This document shows positions 1 to 10,767 of a DNA stretch of 10,767 nucleotides, piece by piece. The notes below the pieces were generated by a model that worked only from the letters and a program-made list of their open reading frames with translations, did not search any database and was not told where the DNA came from. Source of the stretch: Obelidium mucronatum (lineage: Eukaryota; Chytridiomycota; Chytridiomycetes; Chytridiales; Chytriomycetaceae); NCBI GenBank assembly GCA_025765595.1, contig JAIVFH010000671.1:1-10767 (forward strand). The letters are read 5' to 3'. The number at the start of each line of letters is the position of its first letter. Within the stretch, counting starts at the first letter, position 1. A program made the position numbers and the translations under genes.

Positions 1-295
1 AGCGCAGAAATCAGTAAGCGCTGAATAATTGAGCGCTGAATAATTCAGCGCTGAATAATTAAGCGCTGAAAAATTAAGCGCTGAAAAATTAAGCGCTGAA
101 ACATTAAGCGCTGAAAAATTGAGCGCTGAATGATTCAGCGCTGTAATTCAGCGCTGAAACATTAAGCGCAAAAAAATTAAGCGCAGAAACATTAAGCGCA
201 GAAAAATTAAGCGCAGAAAACATTAAGCGCAGAAAAATTAGCGCAGAGACACTAAGCGCAGAATAAAACGCTTAATCTTTCAGCGCTGAACAGCC
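1..295. repeat. 15-bp palindromic tandem array 1 (AGCGCT core)
   Basis: About 19 units of a 15-bp repeat with core AGCGCT, mostly within the perfect 12-bp palindrome TTCAGCGCTGAA followed by an AT-rich spacer. The window starts inside the array, so its left edge is unknown. From about 165 to 262 the core drifts to AGCGCA, which destroys the dyad and marks a diverged subfamily. The last recognisable unit is at about 281-294. The spacing is regular and there are no unique spacers, so this is a satellite-like array and not CRISPR. The same unit makes up the array at 3103-3597. Confidence 0.9.
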
Positions 296-780
296 GCCAG
301 AGCCAAATAGCCGCATCACCGAAACGTTAGGGGATCTCCCAAGACAAAAACAGACAGCAAAAGACACTGGGGTCACCGCCCCCCGCCCCGACGCACCAAG
401 GTGCGATATCGCGGCAGAGGAGGGACCCTGGCTAAGATGCGAATCAAAGCGTCACAAGCCGGCCCGAGCTGCCATCTGCGGTGTCCTTTCTCTTTGCAAG
501 AAGATGGCCGCCGACACCTCCCTCTCCGATCAAACGGTTCACTCCGTGAGTTCAATCAGAGAGATTGGTGCCACCGTCAAAGGCGGCAACCTTCGAGCAC
601 AGAAGATGTCCATTGCTGTGTGTTCAATATGCCACGGTCAAAGCAACCTGCGAGTGCAGATGACATGGAGCGGTCAACTAAAATGAGAAAGGTTACCATT
701 ATTTAGTATAACAAGCGGTGTAGAGTAAGAAAAAAAATACTGGAGATGTCAAGATGTTTGGAAATAGACAAGAACCTCGA
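296..780. other. unique, partly GC-rich stretch without a supported gene
   Basis: Positions about 363-690 are clearly richer in G+C than the flanks and hold several short ORFs on both strands. The longest on the plus strand is 101 codons (401-706), and a 60-codon ORF starts ATGGCCGCC at 504. None shows a domain I recognise, and they overlap each other in different frames. A 6-bp perfect hairpin (CGCACC, AA, GGTGCG) lies at 392-405. This could be a decayed exon or element, but nothing in the sequence decides it. Confidence 0.4.
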
Positions 781-1071
781 GCGGCAAACAAGGCCCCTGG
801 TGGCAACCCGTAATTTTATAGCGAGGAGCCTTTCAACTCCTCTTCAGGTCGCCAAACAGGGTCCCTTGCGGTGGCAACCCGTAATTTTAAGAGCGAGGAG
901 CCTTTCAACTCCTCTTCAGGTCGCCAAACAAGGTCCCTTGCGGTGGCAACCCGTAATTTTAAAGCGAGGAGCCTTTCAACTCCTCTTCAGGTCGCCAAAC
1001 AAGGTCCCTTGTGGTGGCAACCCGTAATTTTAAAGTGAGGAGCCTTTCAACTCCTCTTCAGGTCGCCAAAC
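781..1071. repeat. 71-72 bp tandem repeat, about 4 copies, hairpin-bearing
   Basis: The repeat start GYGAGGAGCC recurs at 821, 893, 964 and 1035, giving periods of 72, 71 and 71. A partial copy precedes it (781-820), and the last copy breaks off at about 1071. Copies are nearly identical, which implies recent amplification or homogenisation. Each unit carries two inverted repeats: GAGGAG/CTCCTC with an 8-nt loop, and GCCA..CAAGG/CCTTG..TGGC around a 2-nt loop. An open frame runs through (746-1027) only because the copies are similar, so I do not call it a gene. Confidence 0.9.
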
Positions 1072-1865
1072 CAGCAAGTTGCCATCAAGGGTGAGGTGTG
1101 TGGCCAGGTGGCCAGATCATTTTTGGAGGAAAAGTGAAAAAGAGAAAATATTAAAAATGAAAAGAAAAGATAAGATGAAGAAAATTAAATTAAAATACAC
1201 CATTTTCATTTGGAAACAAAACACATATTTCATCCAAGAACATCTCAAGTAACCGTTCCAGCCGTTCCAGGTTTAAAGATTCCTTTTTTAACAATACTGA
1301 ATTATTATCTGCAGGATTCATTTGATGTAATTAGCAGTAGCTGACTGGCAAAGCTGTGGTCTTGCATGCGGCGGGTGCCTGGATCAAACATCACAATGTG
1401 CGTTTTTTAAGAACCATCATAATGATAAAATTTAGTTTTTTTTTGGCACTCAAAGGTATTATGTATTATGGTTGTGTTTAGGTTATAGCAGTTGAACTTG
1501 GATTGAAAAATTCAATCCGCAATTTTTTTGTGACGAAAAATAAAAATTCTTTAAGCTTACCAGGAAACTCAATAATGAAATGGATTTGCATTGATATTGA
1601 GTATTACTCATAAAAGATACAATATCAATTGCGCTACTTAGCAGAAATTAGAAATATACATAAAAGTTGGACGGATTGAATATTTCAACCCGTAACCCTC
1701 AACACATTCCAGTAAACAAACAATCTGTGAGTCATAAGGACTCATTTCTATATTCCTCAAAACCCAATTCTTCAAACATTTCGTCGAGTCTCCACTGGAA
1801 TCGTAACGGAAAAATTTCTATTGCAGTGTTAGGAATCAACCGTCTTATAGGGATATTTCTCTATA
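1072..1865. other. AT-rich non-coding DNA with small inverted repeats
   Basis: No convincing coding frame is present. There is a purine-rich stretch at about 1125-1195. Four small inverted repeats cluster between 1500 and 1744: GGATTGAA/TTCAATCC with a 3-nt loop (1500-1518); ATTGATATTG/CAATATCAAT arms (1590-1599 and 1620-1629); an imperfect second copy of the first hairpin (1673-1691); and TGAGTC/GACTCA with a 5-nt loop (1728-1744). The 70-codon ORF at 1667-1879 lacks an ATG start and runs into the tRNA-like element, so it is not supported. Confidence 0.5.
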
Positions 1866-1935
1866 GTTCCGTAGCTTAGTGGTCAATACGCGCGACTCTC
1901 ACGGTGGAAACCCGGGTTCAATTCCCGCTAGTAAC
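1866..1935 (+). tRNA. tRNA-Glu(CTC)-like sequence, probably pseudogene or SINE head
   Basis: A 70-nt tRNA-like segment. It has an excellent internal promoter A box (TAGCTTAGTGG, 1872-1882) and B box (GGGTTCAATTCCC, 1914-1926). The loop CTCTCAC places anticodon CTC at 1898-1900, as in eukaryotic tRNA-Glu. The flanking GACTCTCAC and ACCCGGGTTC blocks match tRNA-Glu as I know it. Against function, the anticodon stem (CGCGA versus GGTGG) does not pair, and only about four of seven acceptor pairs form. A tRNA pseudogene or the head of a tRNA-derived SINE is most likely. Confidence 0.55.
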
Positions 1936-2390
1936 ATTTTACTTTAAGTTTCTATTTTTGTATTTGTCATCTTTGATTTGTCACTTTACTAAGTTTTTCA
2001 GTTTCATTTTGTGATATCCTTCTTGATTTCACATATCATTGTGCTATCACTCTTGCTATCACAATTTCTATTTGATTTTCAGTTTGTTTTCAGTTTTTGA
2101 ACTTTTGTTATTTGAAATTCCAGAACTTGCATAAATAGCAAGCTTTCTGCTCTGAGTTTTAGTTTAGTTTCAATACATTCTGTGTTAGTTTTACAGTTTT
2201 GTGACTCTTTGTTCCGTCTCTCGTGACCTCAAGCCGTTATTGGACAAGCCCTCGTGCCCCCTAAGCCCTCGTGCCTTCAAGAACCCTTAAGTCTTTTATT
2301 GACTATCTGGTTCTAACATGCAGCCTCCTGCATTTCGGCTTTGGCAGTCCTAAACTATATTTCAACCCGAATCTTTATACTTAGAATAAA
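1936..2390. other. T-rich non-coding segment with LTR-like features
   Basis: No coding frame is seen. The segment is strongly T-rich to about 2210. It contains a TATA-like CATAAATAG (about 2130-2138) followed by pyrimidine-rich sequence, and a short direct repeat AAGCCCTCGTGCC at about 2246-2258 and 2263-2275. Such a layout just downstream of a tRNA-like element recalls a solo retrotransposon LTR. However, I could not find TG..CA ends with a matching target-site duplication, so I do not call an element. Confidence 0.3.
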
Positions 2391-2462
2391 AGCACTTCCA
2401 GGGATTCGAACCTGGGGCATAAAGCTCTCAGTTTCAGCGCCTTAACCGCTGCACTAAATACT
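2391..2462 (-). tRNA. tRNA-like sequence, Leu-type (possible anticodon GAG), degenerate
   Basis: Read on the minus strand this is a 72-nt tRNA-like unit. The acceptor stem can form fully (AGTATTT with AAGTGCT, including two G-T pairs). The A-box region is TAGTGCAGCGG, with D-stem pairing GTGC/GCGC, and the B box is GGTTCGAATCC. A loop CTGAGAG with T at the expected position would give anticodon GAG (Leu) on a weak stem. The five-pair T stem CCAGG/CCTGG encloses eight bases instead of seven. It is better preserved than the copy at 1866-1935 but still irregular. It may be a diverged tRNA gene, a pseudogene or a SINE head. Confidence 0.5.
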
Positions 2463-3102
2463 TATTACTGCAATGTAGAATACAATAATACACAATCCGT
2501 GTGCTGCCGACATTAGGAGACACCTTTGCTTACATGAGAAAGATGAATACATTTTGTAAATATTAATTTGTAATTTATTTCCCCTTCATGATTTCCTCCA
2601 ATCAGAAATCAACACATCAAGTTGATGCACCGCATCAATGGGCAAATAGGCTACAGGGTTCTCAACCTCAACAGGTCTCAATGGGACCATGTAAAAGAGT
2701 AAGGATTGATTCCTGCCAGGAACTTTGGAAATTCAAAATTTCATTTTATCACCTAACACAATAAAAATGAAGAGTAGTTTTTACATCTGCTACTACTTAC
2801 TGTACTTGGCTGCCGGTGGTTTGGTGGTGTTTGTGTAACCTGCATTTGTAATACATTTTTGGATGTATATCAAAGTCAGTTTAGTACTCAAATATTAATA
2901 GTTGGTGTAAAAGTTCTGTTTTTGTATCATCAAATGATTGCAATTAGTGGGTGGTTTATGATTTTTTTGATTAATAGATTAATAAAAAGAGAACTTTTCA
3001 TTTTTAGTTGAAAAATTTTTCATGTAAAATTTTTCATGTGCATTAATGTGTTCCGGATTAAGAGACTAATTTGGTGATTTTCTGGGCTTAAAATTTTCTC
3101 AG
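2463..3102. other. AT-rich non-coding DNA, nothing recognised
   Basis: No ORF or RNA gene is supported here. The only internal structure noticed is a short direct repeat of AAATTTTTCATGT around 3013-3041. Unit-like AGTGCT and AAGCACTT fragments near the right end grade into the palindromic array. Confidence 0.4.
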
Positions 3103-3597
3103 TGCTTGATTTATAAGCACTTGGATGGTCAGTGCTTTCAATTATTTAGCACTTAAAGTGTCAGCGTTTAATTATTCAGCGCTGAAATATTCAGTGCTTA
3201 AACATTCTGCACTTAAAATGTCAGCGCTCAATTATTCAGCGCTGATCAGCGCTTAAAGTGTCAGCGCTGAAATATTCAGCGCTGAAATATAACTTAAAGT
3301 GTCAGCGCTTAAATATTCAGCGCTGAAATATTCAGCGCTTAAAGTGTCAGCGCTGAAATATTCAGCGCTTAAAGTGTCAGCGCTTAAATATTCAGCGCTG
3401 AAATATTCAGCGCTGAAATATTCAGCGCTTAAAGTGTCAGCGCTTAAATATTCAGCGCTTAAAGTGTCAGCGCTTAAATATTCAGCGCTTAAAGTGTCAG
3501 CGCTTAAATATTCAGCGCTTAAAGTGTCAGCGCTTAAATATTCAGCGCTGAAATATTCAGCGCTTAAAGTGTCAGCGCCAAATTCTCTGCGCTTAAG
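3103..3597. repeat. 15-bp palindromic tandem array 2 with 30-bp higher-order unit
   Basis: About 30 units of the 15-bp family also seen at 1-295. Left-edge units (3103-3235) are degenerate, with AGTGCT cores; the centre is highly uniform; the final unit decays at about 3575-3597. Three unit types occur: CAGCGCTTAAAGTGT, CAGCGCTTAAATATT and CAGCGCTGAAATATT. In the centre the first two alternate, giving a 30-bp higher-order repeat. Because 15 is divisible by 3, both strands stay open (plus 3299-3637, minus 3253-3651) as five-residue repeats; I regard these as artefacts of periodicity. Homogeneous centre and decayed edges are typical of arrays evolving by unequal exchange. Confidence 0.92.
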
Positions 3598-3660
3598 TAT
3601 TTTTTTAAGTGAAGTTATACTCCATGGCGGCGTATAAATCTGTAGAGCCACTTCCAGTAC

Positions 3661-3730
3661 AGCCCGCTAGTTTAGCTGTAGTAATCTCTGCTTACAAGAG
3701 GAGGTCCGGGGTTCTAACCCCGGTGTAGAA
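3661..3730 (+). tRNA. tRNA-Val-like sequence, degenerate
   Basis: A tRNA-like segment just right of array 2. The A-box-like sequence is TAGTTTAGCTG and the B-box-like one is GGGTTCTAACCCC. The anticodon stem pairs well (TCTCT/AGAGG) around GCTTACA. Compared with tRNA-Val(TAC), the loop region TCTGCTT.ACA is recognisable but one T short, so no proper anticodon is presented. The T arm forms six G-C pairs (CCGGGG/CCCCGG) with a 6-nt loop, also non-standard. The acceptor stem is not evident. Probably a pseudogene or SINE head. Confidence 0.5.
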
Positions 3731-3754
3731 TTTTGGAAAATGAAAATTTTCATG

Positions 3755-3894
3755 AAACCCTAAGTCTAATCCTGAGCTAATGAGTATAAAACCCTAACCC
3801 TATCTCTGCCGTACCTTAGTCCTGAGCCTGCCCCTGGCTCTAACCCTTAGACCTTAACCCTAGCCTTAGTCCTAGCCCTATGTTTACCCTAAGT
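3755..3894. repeat. degenerate telomere-like CCCTAA tract
   Basis: Many imperfect CCCTAA/CCTTAG/CCCTAG motifs lie in about 140 bp. These include AACCCTAACCCTA at 3789-3802, TTAACCCTAG near 3862, and ACCCTAAG at the end. TTAGGG is the usual fungal telomere repeat. On the plus strand the CCCTAA orientation is that of a left chromosome end, which would place the genic DNA on the centromere side. The motifs are too degenerate and interrupted to be an active telomere; a fossil or interstitial tract is most likely. Confidence 0.6.
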
Positions 3895-3901
3895 TGTTGG
3901 A

Positions 3902-4348
3902 ATGGGTCCCTTATCAAACGAAGTTCGCTTGCATGACATGTGGTGCTACTATGATCCAAAGATCATGCTTCGTTTTCTGGATGTCATGCTCTGTATCTTG
4001 CCAGATATGGCGTGGGAAACTGTTGTGACAGCTGATGGAAAGTCGATAGTGTACAACTTGAAGCCTGTTACTACTGACCCAATTGGTTTTGTTGATCCAG
4101 ACAACCTCACAATCAAAAATCCTGCTACAGCGGCAATTGTCAAGTACTTCAGTGGGGGGTTAGCATTGGAACCATACAAGTATGCTATTGAGTTACCAGA
4201 AGCTATTGACTCCAATGTTCGCAATGAGCGTTTTGTTAGGCGCCAGGTGAAGACTGTTGATCGAGAGGGACGGAGTGTGATTATTCAGCAAAAAGTCGCT
4301 GTAATTTTGACTTTTGTGATTAGTGGTCAAAAGTCTGGGAGTGCGTGA
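3902..4348 (+). CDS. hypothetical protein, 148 aa, unrecognised
   Basis: A single-exon ORF from ATG at 3902 to TGA at 4346-4348. An in-frame TAA lies just upstream (3890-3892), so the start cannot be far off. An AATAAA poly(A) signal follows 49 nt after the stop, which supports a real 3' end. The protein is mixed in composition, with no signal peptide, membrane segment or repeat. It has a DPIGFVDPDNL stretch (residues about 60-70) and a basic, charged C-terminal third (NERFVRRQVKTVDREGR, about 108-124) followed by a hydrophobic strand-like VAVILTFVIS. I do not recognise the family. It abuts the telomere-like tract with almost no room for a promoter, so it may be the surviving 3' exon of a longer gene or a mobile-element fragment. 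Confidence 0.5.
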   Translation: MGPLSNEVRLHDMWCYYDPKIMLRFLDVMLCILPDMAWETVVTADGKSIVYNLKPVTTDPIGFVDPDNLTIKNPATAAIVKYFSGGLALEPYKYAIELPEAIDSNVRNERFVRRQVKTVDREGRSVIIQQKVAVILTFVISGQKSGSA

Positions 4349-4396
4349 GGTGCTTGGTAGTGGAGGCTTTATTCTTTTCATTCTTTGCTCTTTCAA

Positions 4397-4402
4397 ATAA
4401 AG
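4397..4402 (+). promoter_or_regulatory. poly(A) signal AATAAA for the orphan ORF
   Basis: A perfect AATAAA hexamer 49 nt after the stop codon at 4348, in a T-rich context, with a further T-rich stretch just downstream. Confidence 0.55.
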
Positions 4403-4582
4403 TAAACTCTTCTTTGGTTTTGAAAATTCGTGCACACCCAAGGGCGCAGATTTCGAAACCGATTTTTTGATTTGGTGTTAAACCCCCAATATCGTATCAC
4501 TTCTTCTACAACACAAGGTGAGGGGAATCAAAAGTTATAACGTGTAAGCGATATGCTGTTATCATATGCCAGAAGTCGTTAA

Positions 4583-4588
4583 TTTATT
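4583..4588 (-). promoter_or_regulatory. poly(A) signal AATAAA for the ML-domain gene
   Basis: TTTATT on the plus strand reads AATAAA on the minus strand, 46 nt past the ML gene stop codon. The 285 bp between this gene and the orphan ORF hold nothing else I can support; the two genes converge here. Confidence 0.5.
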
Positions 4589-4633
4589 GTTTTTGACAGT
4601 CACGTTAAGAAGAGTCAAAACAGATAGAATAGA

Positions 4634-5085
4634 TCACAAGACATAATTCGAGTCGAAAACACAAGCGACCGTACTAGAGTCAGCGTGCTTCAGAGACATT
4701 CTGAAATTGACAGTCTGACCGTCAGTCGATGCTTGAGATGGTACAGTAAAAGTAACTTGTCCAGAATAATCGGGAGTGGCCTTGACGGGGCAGCTCACGC
4801 CTTGCAACGAGCAGAAATCGTAGTTCTGTAAAACGGAAAGTTATTTAAAGTTTGTGGTGCAAAATTTTTTTCCGTTTCCCTTACGTGAGTAAACACAGGC
4901 AATGTCCCAAACGGTGTTCTGGAAGTGGCGGTGATTGTCAACTGAGCTCCAGCCGTAATATCACGCGTAATTTGTCCAGTAAAGGTGGTAGTCAATGGCG
5001 TGTTTGCACTGTAAGGGTAGGGGTCTTGGTAAAGACCGTTAAGTCTCATTGACGATGAAGTGGAAGGGCACAATCCAAACGTCAT
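4634..5085 (-). CDS. ML-domain (MD-2-related lipid-recognition / NPC2-like) protein
   Basis: Two exons, 5085-4885 and 4825-4634, with a 59-nt GT-AG intron (donor GTAAGG, acceptor TTACAG). The spliced protein is 130 aa, the usual size of a mature ML domain. ML proteins such as NPC2 and fungal PG/PI transfer proteins are small beta-sandwich sterol or phospholipid carriers. Visible hallmarks are an early cysteine (FGLC, residue 6), DPYPYS, TTTFTGQITRDITAGAQLTITA, the two-cysteine DFCSLQGVSCPVKA block just after the splice junction, a GQVTFTVP strand, and a late cysteine in STVACVF. The cysteine layout fits the conserved disulfides. These families are normally secreted or vacuolar, but no signal peptide precedes the ATG at 5085; an upstream signal exon may have been missed. 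NPC2 versus PITP subtype cannot be settled by eye. Confidence 0.82.
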
Positions 5086-5282
5086 GTTTTTTAGAAATAG
5101 AATTTAGAAATGGCTTGATCAATTACTTAAAGTGCTACTTCGCTTTATAGTTATTTTCGTGGAACAATGGATTAAAGAACAATGAGGATTGAATATGATT
5201 GGAGAAGCTACAACGAGCCCTATGAACTGTAAGCACAACCGCGAAATTTTCATTGTGTCTCCAACATAAATTGTCGTGAGGC

Positions 5283-6420
5283 TCAATCAGTGCCATAGTC
5301 CACCTCAAGCAACTGTGACCTAACCAATTCAAGCACTTCTCTCACTTTTGCAGGACCACCTTCGATAGCTCTGACAAAGATAAACTTTCTCTGCTTCAGA
5401 TCGACAAACTCTGATTCACCATTCTCGCCTGAAACAACTACAAAGTTGCCGATATCGCCACCTGCCTCTCGCACAATAATAGCCGCAGCCGCTACGTCCC
5501 ACATATGAACACCAGCTTCCCAATACACGTCGAAAGTTCCCCTAGCAACGTAACACGCTTCCAATGCAGCACTTCCCAACGACCTAAGCCCGCGCTATTG
5601 AATAAACAGATTTAGATGTTACAGACAATAACCGCTCCTCCCAAAAATCAACCACTGAACTGTAGGCGCCTTCAACACTTTCACAAGACTAGTAACCTTA
5701 GAATCCAGCCTATGATCACGTTCATACCCATACTCCGTCGCCAACAGACTACCAGAGAAACCCGCCCACGGCTTCACACCATGCAATGGCAGTTTCACAG
5801 CCTCTCCATCCATCCCAATCATATACGCCCCAGATCCTTGCGCCGCGTAAAACGTTTCCCCCAAAATCGGGTTCAACACGACACCCACGATGGAAGATTT
5901 ATCCTTGACAAGCGCAATGGATACACACACGTATGGAAATCCATGGACAAAGTTTGTTGTTCCGTCTACGGGGTCAATCACCCATGTGTAATCGTTTGTG
6001 AGGACTGTGGAAGTGTTGTCATAAGTCTCTTCGCCTACATACAAAGGGCATTGGGATTTAGTGGAATGTGAATGGAATGCGTAGGTGGTGAAACAAACCA
6101 ATGAACTTGTGTTCGGGGTGTTTGGCTTTGATGTGTCTGATGACGAGTTCTTCAACCGCTTTGTCCTACAAAGCGAAGATAATTCAGTCTCAGTATGTCT
6201 TAGAATAACTTCAGTATATAGCGTGTACCGTTGCAGTCACCAAATCCGAAGTGTTGCTTTTGAGATCGAGCGATCCTTGCAGCGACCTGTTTGTGAATGC
6301 TGATTTGATGATTGGCGCTGCGAGTCTTGCCGCTGAGATTCAATAGAGTTAGTTTGACTCTGTTCAAGCTAGTCGTTGTTGGATACCTTCAAGGGCAGTG
6401 GCGAGGAATTCAGAGTACAT
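5283..6420 (-). CDS. INM1: inositol monophosphatase (IMPase)
   Basis: placeholder. Confidence 0.95.
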
Positions 6421-9400
6421 TTTGATCTTTACACTTTGTTGAAATATAACCCAGATGGTACTTACGTACATGAACACCGCCGCTCTCTCGCTCTCACTAA
6501 TTTCATCTTCCTGTCTGTAGCCGCGTCAGAATGAATTTACTGAAGTCGTTTCACAAGAGTTTACCGTGGGTTCGTACATAGAGTATGAGTTCGATTGTAC
6601 CAACTCCAAAAAACCAAATCAGGCAAAGTCGATGCCGGAATGGCCATTCTTTTATCCCCAGACCATCATTTGATTGAGTTTCCATCCACGATTCTTCCGG
6701 TTTGATTGGGAAGTTAACCAATGTGCGATATTAAAATTGTACCTGGCCTGCTTAGGATGGAGTAACAACTGGATCTGTCATTAATGTCACTATCGAACGT
6801 AATTTGGACGAAGAACGCAGGAGAAAGGAGGATTTTATGGGTAACCTGGCTCATCTTTTGCCAACAGCCCGACATAACTCCAAAACAAAAACCAAACAGC
6901 CCTTCAAGAAACCATCCTCGATCAATTCTCAAAAACCCCAGAACCACCCCTCATCGCGCTTAAATCAGTAACCCAAACATCCGCCATCATCTCTTGGAAA
7001 CCACTTATCCTCAACAGCACAACTCTCAAAGGAATCGACGTGTACAGAAACAACCAGAAACTCTCCCTCCACATCCCTCTTACTTCTCTTTCGTGCAAAT
7101 TATCAGGCCTGGATATTAACCATGACTATTCCGTCCATGTTGTTCCTCCGCACATCCGCAGGAACCTACGAAAGCAATGAAATCACATTCAAAACCCACA
7201 CTCTTGAAAACTTGACTGGAATAAACGTGTCGTTTGGTCATCTCACGAATCCAACGGAAGCGCAGAACTTGATTCAACTTGTGAAACGGATTGGGGCGAA
7301 ATACACGGAAGAGTTGTCTACTGATAACACGCATTTGATTTGTGTTTATGGGAAGGGTCCGAAATATGAAAAGGCGAAGGAATGGTCGATTCCGTGTGTG
7401 TCTCCGGAGTTTTTGAAGGCGTGTGAGTCGAATGGCAGAATTATGCCTTCGAGTTCGTATTATGTTGCACCGAGTGAGCAGTGATATCAGTCATAGCGCA
7501 TATTTGTGTCGCAGTCCCAAATATAAGTCTTTTCATTTTGACACTTCGCGTGGGTCATCTCAAATTCTTTCCAAATTAAATGACCCAAACTCAGTATAAA
7601 CTAAAATCGAATTTGGGATTTTTAATTAATGTATATGTACATAAATCCTCTTCGTCAGGGTAAAAAAAAGAAAGGAAAAAAAAGATTCTCAGTGGAACGA
7701 TGCTTCAATGCCTTCGCACACTTTCTTATAGTCCGTCAACTGACTCAGCCCTTCGCGACCATACCAAAACATCATCCAATAATAATCGTCTCCAAACTTC
7801 ATGTTTCCATCTGAACGATCAAAGTACCTGTAAATAAACGTTAAAAACACAAGCCATGAAAATATCAACCGTAAAAGCACAAACAAACCATTTGTTACAG
7901 GATTCTTCGTCCTCGACCGCCAACACAAATTCGGGTACGCTTCCATCAAACCGCTTCCAGAGAATATCCGCAATCCCCAACCCTTGACTCTCTGGTCTCA
8001 CTGCAAACTTGTCCAAATAATAGACAACCTTCCCACTCTGTGGTGCAGGTTTCCGCTGTTACATATACCGCCCCTTCGTAATCACCTGCCAAGATTACAC
8101 TGTCCACAACACCCGTTATCCTTTCAAAATAAGCCGCCGAATGCAACTTTTTACCAAACGACGCTTCCAAGAGAACACCCAATCGTTCCACATTCAACGC
8201 CTTCAAGCCCATCAACATGCTGTCGTCACTTTCATCCCAGTTCTCAGCACTGTCGGTGGCGCGACCAGGAAACTATCTTCCCCAATTTGCTTAAGCTCCC
8301 AATCCAGGTTTTCCTGCCATGGGCTTATCCGTAATCCAATTCGAAATCAAGGCAGCACCCCCATCCCCATGAACTCCCTTCACACTCCCAATAATCGCAC
8401 TAGAACTGGCACTCAACCCAGCGGCAAGGACCGCCAGGACGTTTTCAGCAAGTTTCAAATCTTGCAGCGTGCGGTGACAGTGTGGAGTCATTTCAAGTTG
8501 CCCTGATATCTCTTGCATGATTCCAGAGCCTTCTTCCACAAGGTTCACAAGACCAATAGGCTTTCTCTCCGATTCTGATCCCTCCACCCTTCTCGTTCAT
8601 TAAAAAGAGTTTGGCGGGAGGGGTGTTGGTGGTTGGGTTGCAGTATTGGCATGGGCAGTTGTTGCTGCCTGCACAGCAGAACCTGCTGAGAGGACCACAA
8701 ACGCTTCCGCAACGGCCAACAAACAACTCTGCACTCTCACTTCTTGAACCACCGAAACCGTTGTCCCGACACTAGTTCCTTCAACTTGATGTTCCGCCAT
8801 GGGCACAAGAACAGGAAACACACCTCTCTTCATGTGTCTCAAAACAATCCCGGCATCACAAGAAACGAAACCCTCTTTAGACGTGAATACTCTGGAATGC
8901 ATCATGGAGACGGCTCTGCCTCCAACACGTTCAATCGCTCCGACGATTCGTTCGGATTCATGAAGCATCAAGACCCGTTGCTTCTGCAGATTGGTTCGTT
9001 GGAGTGCAGAGAGCCCGGAGGATTCACCACCTCGAACTGACACAGTACTAGGGATAGGACTCTTGTTCAACAATCCGGTACCAAATCGTCTCCGTCTGTG
9101 TGGCAAAACACTGATGACTTTTTGCAGGGCTTCCGCGTTGTGGTGGTGCAGCTTTGGTGCCGACGACTGGAGGGATTCGAAATCAAGCATAATGATGGGA
9201 TTCAATCCAAGCTACGTTCAATTTAAAAAAAAACACGAGTATTAATGAAATTGGAATAGGGGGGGGGGGGGGGGGGGGGGGGGATTCAACAAAAAATTAA
9301 CAGACACCAACCTTACTCATAGCCACAAGCGTCTTAAGAAAACTATCTAAATCAACTTGACTCAACCCAGCATCGAGTTTAACAATTCCTAAACGTATTC

Positions 9401-10767
9401 CAGCCAGCGGAGAAAGTGGTTCGACGTTGTTTACAGTTGTGTCTGCTCCTTCTTGTAAAGCATTTGAAATTGTTGTCTTCCCAGCGTCACTCCCGACTTT
9501 ACTGCCGCCTGCAGTAGAACCAACAAACTGATCAATAAACATTCTCGCTTCGCGCTTTGATGGTTTAGCGTTCAAAATGACACGAATCAAGTCCCGATCA
9601 GACACAATTGATGGAGGAGCAGGAGGAGAGTTTGAACTGATTGCGGTCAAGTCAGCAATAGACGAGTCGCCATGATTATTCCCCGTTGTTCTGAGCCTCT
9701 TGTATGTTTTAGCAAACGAGGTGGCTGTGGCTGCAGCACTACTATTAGATTGTAGTTGTGGTGGCAGTTGCGCTTGTTTTCCTTCGTGTCACCGAAGCCG
9801 TGAAGGACAATCGACTTTGAGTTCTTCGTCCGAACGCTGCATCGATTTTGATTCTGCGCAAACAACACGTTGCCATCAACAAAACACTTTCAAGTTTTGT
9901 TGAGTTCTATTTTTTTTTCTTCTTTTTGCAGCCACATCACACGTACGGAATTTAATGGTTCTAAAAATAGAAACAAAAATGAAGAGAAAAGAAGAAAAAG
10001 AAGACGGCAAGGAAGATATTCTCAGCACAAGCAGCAAACACAAATCCAGAAAAGTTGCTGTTTCAAATGCCAAACGACGCGTTCCTTCAGATGTTATTCA
10101 ACAAGTGAAGGATGATGCGGATTTCGAAAAGCTGCTCAAAGAAACAAGTGACGACAAGAACTGTGTCAGCATTGTGTTTGTGTATGCCACATGGTGTGTG
10201 TCTATTTTTGTTTTTTGTTGTATATTATGTATCTTCATTTGACTAAAGACTCATTGAAGGTCGACGCCTTGCAAACAGATCCTTCCCATCTATCAAGCTC
10301 TCATCAAGAAACTACACACTGAATCAGTTTCATCTCTAAAATCTGATTTAAAAACCGCTGAATCAAAGGACGAATCTGAATCAGCAACAATACAAGACCA
10401 GCGACAATAGCAACAGCAGCAGCAACCGATGAAACCAAAGAAAAAAGTATTGAATTCAGATTTTACAAAGTGGATACAGATACTGGACCGAAATCAATCA
10501 CAGCAAAGTCACCAGTGTTTGTAATTTATCGAAATGGCAAGTTGTTGTGTGAAGTGCGCACACAGGGAAAAGGATTGGAAAAGAAACTCGCATCTTTGGA
10601 ACTTGAAGAATAATAAAGGTTTGATGAAATCATCCTACATGCAAATCTCTCTCATGCCTTTGGGATTTCCGTTTGTTTTTGAAGAACGGATTTACTTTTT
10701 TTTATAGTGGTTTATTCCCCTCACTTCATTGTTTAAAATAAAGTATGTCGCTGCTGTTTCCAACCTC

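Overview
This is a eukaryotic nuclear window, almost certainly fungal. The evidence is: short GT-AG introns (53-66 nt, one of 100 nt) with CTAAC/CTAA-type branch sites; AATAAA-type poly(A) signals; TTAGGG-type telomere-like DNA; a Chs5-like exomer protein (FN3 plus BRCT, a fungal family); and a fungal-style mitochondrial N-acetylglutamate synthase. The compact gene spacing and AT-rich, repeat-laden flank would suit an early-diverging fungus such as a chytrid, but that placement is an inference.

Layout. Positions 1-3900 hold no gene I can support and are repeat territory. An array of 15-bp units built around the palindrome TTCAGCGCTGAA covers 1-295. A GC-richer unique stretch follows, then four copies of a 71-72 bp hairpin-bearing tandem repeat (781-1071). 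Next comes AT-rich DNA with a cluster of small inverted repeats (1500-1744), two degenerate tRNA-like elements (1866-1935 plus strand, 2391-2462 minus strand), and a T-rich segment with retroelement-LTR flavour. A second, larger array of the same 15-bp palindrome family (about 3103-3597) is followed by a third tRNA-like element (3661-3730) and a degenerate CCCTAA tract (3755-3894).

Positions 3902-10613 are densely genic. In order: an unrecognised 148-residue ORF (+); an ML-domain (MD-2-related lipid-recognition) protein (-, 2 exons); an inositol monophosphatase (-, 5 exons, complete and intact); a Chs5-like exomer subunit (+, 5 exons, one frameshift); N-acetylglutamate synthase (-, 3 exons, about eight frame changes); and a thioredoxin-domain protein (+, 2 exons, one frame change). 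IMPase and CHS5 are head-to-head with only 34 bp between start codons, and NAGS and thioredoxin are head-to-head with 78 bp. CHS5 and NAGS converge, as do the orphan ORF and the ML gene.

The genes look like unrelated housekeeping functions (inositol recycling, lipid binding, chitin-synthase export, arginine synthesis, redox), not an operon or cluster. The least explained parts are the paired palindromic arrays, the telomere-like junction, and the striking concentration of frameshifts in genes right of about 7.1 kb, which may reflect assembly error or decay.
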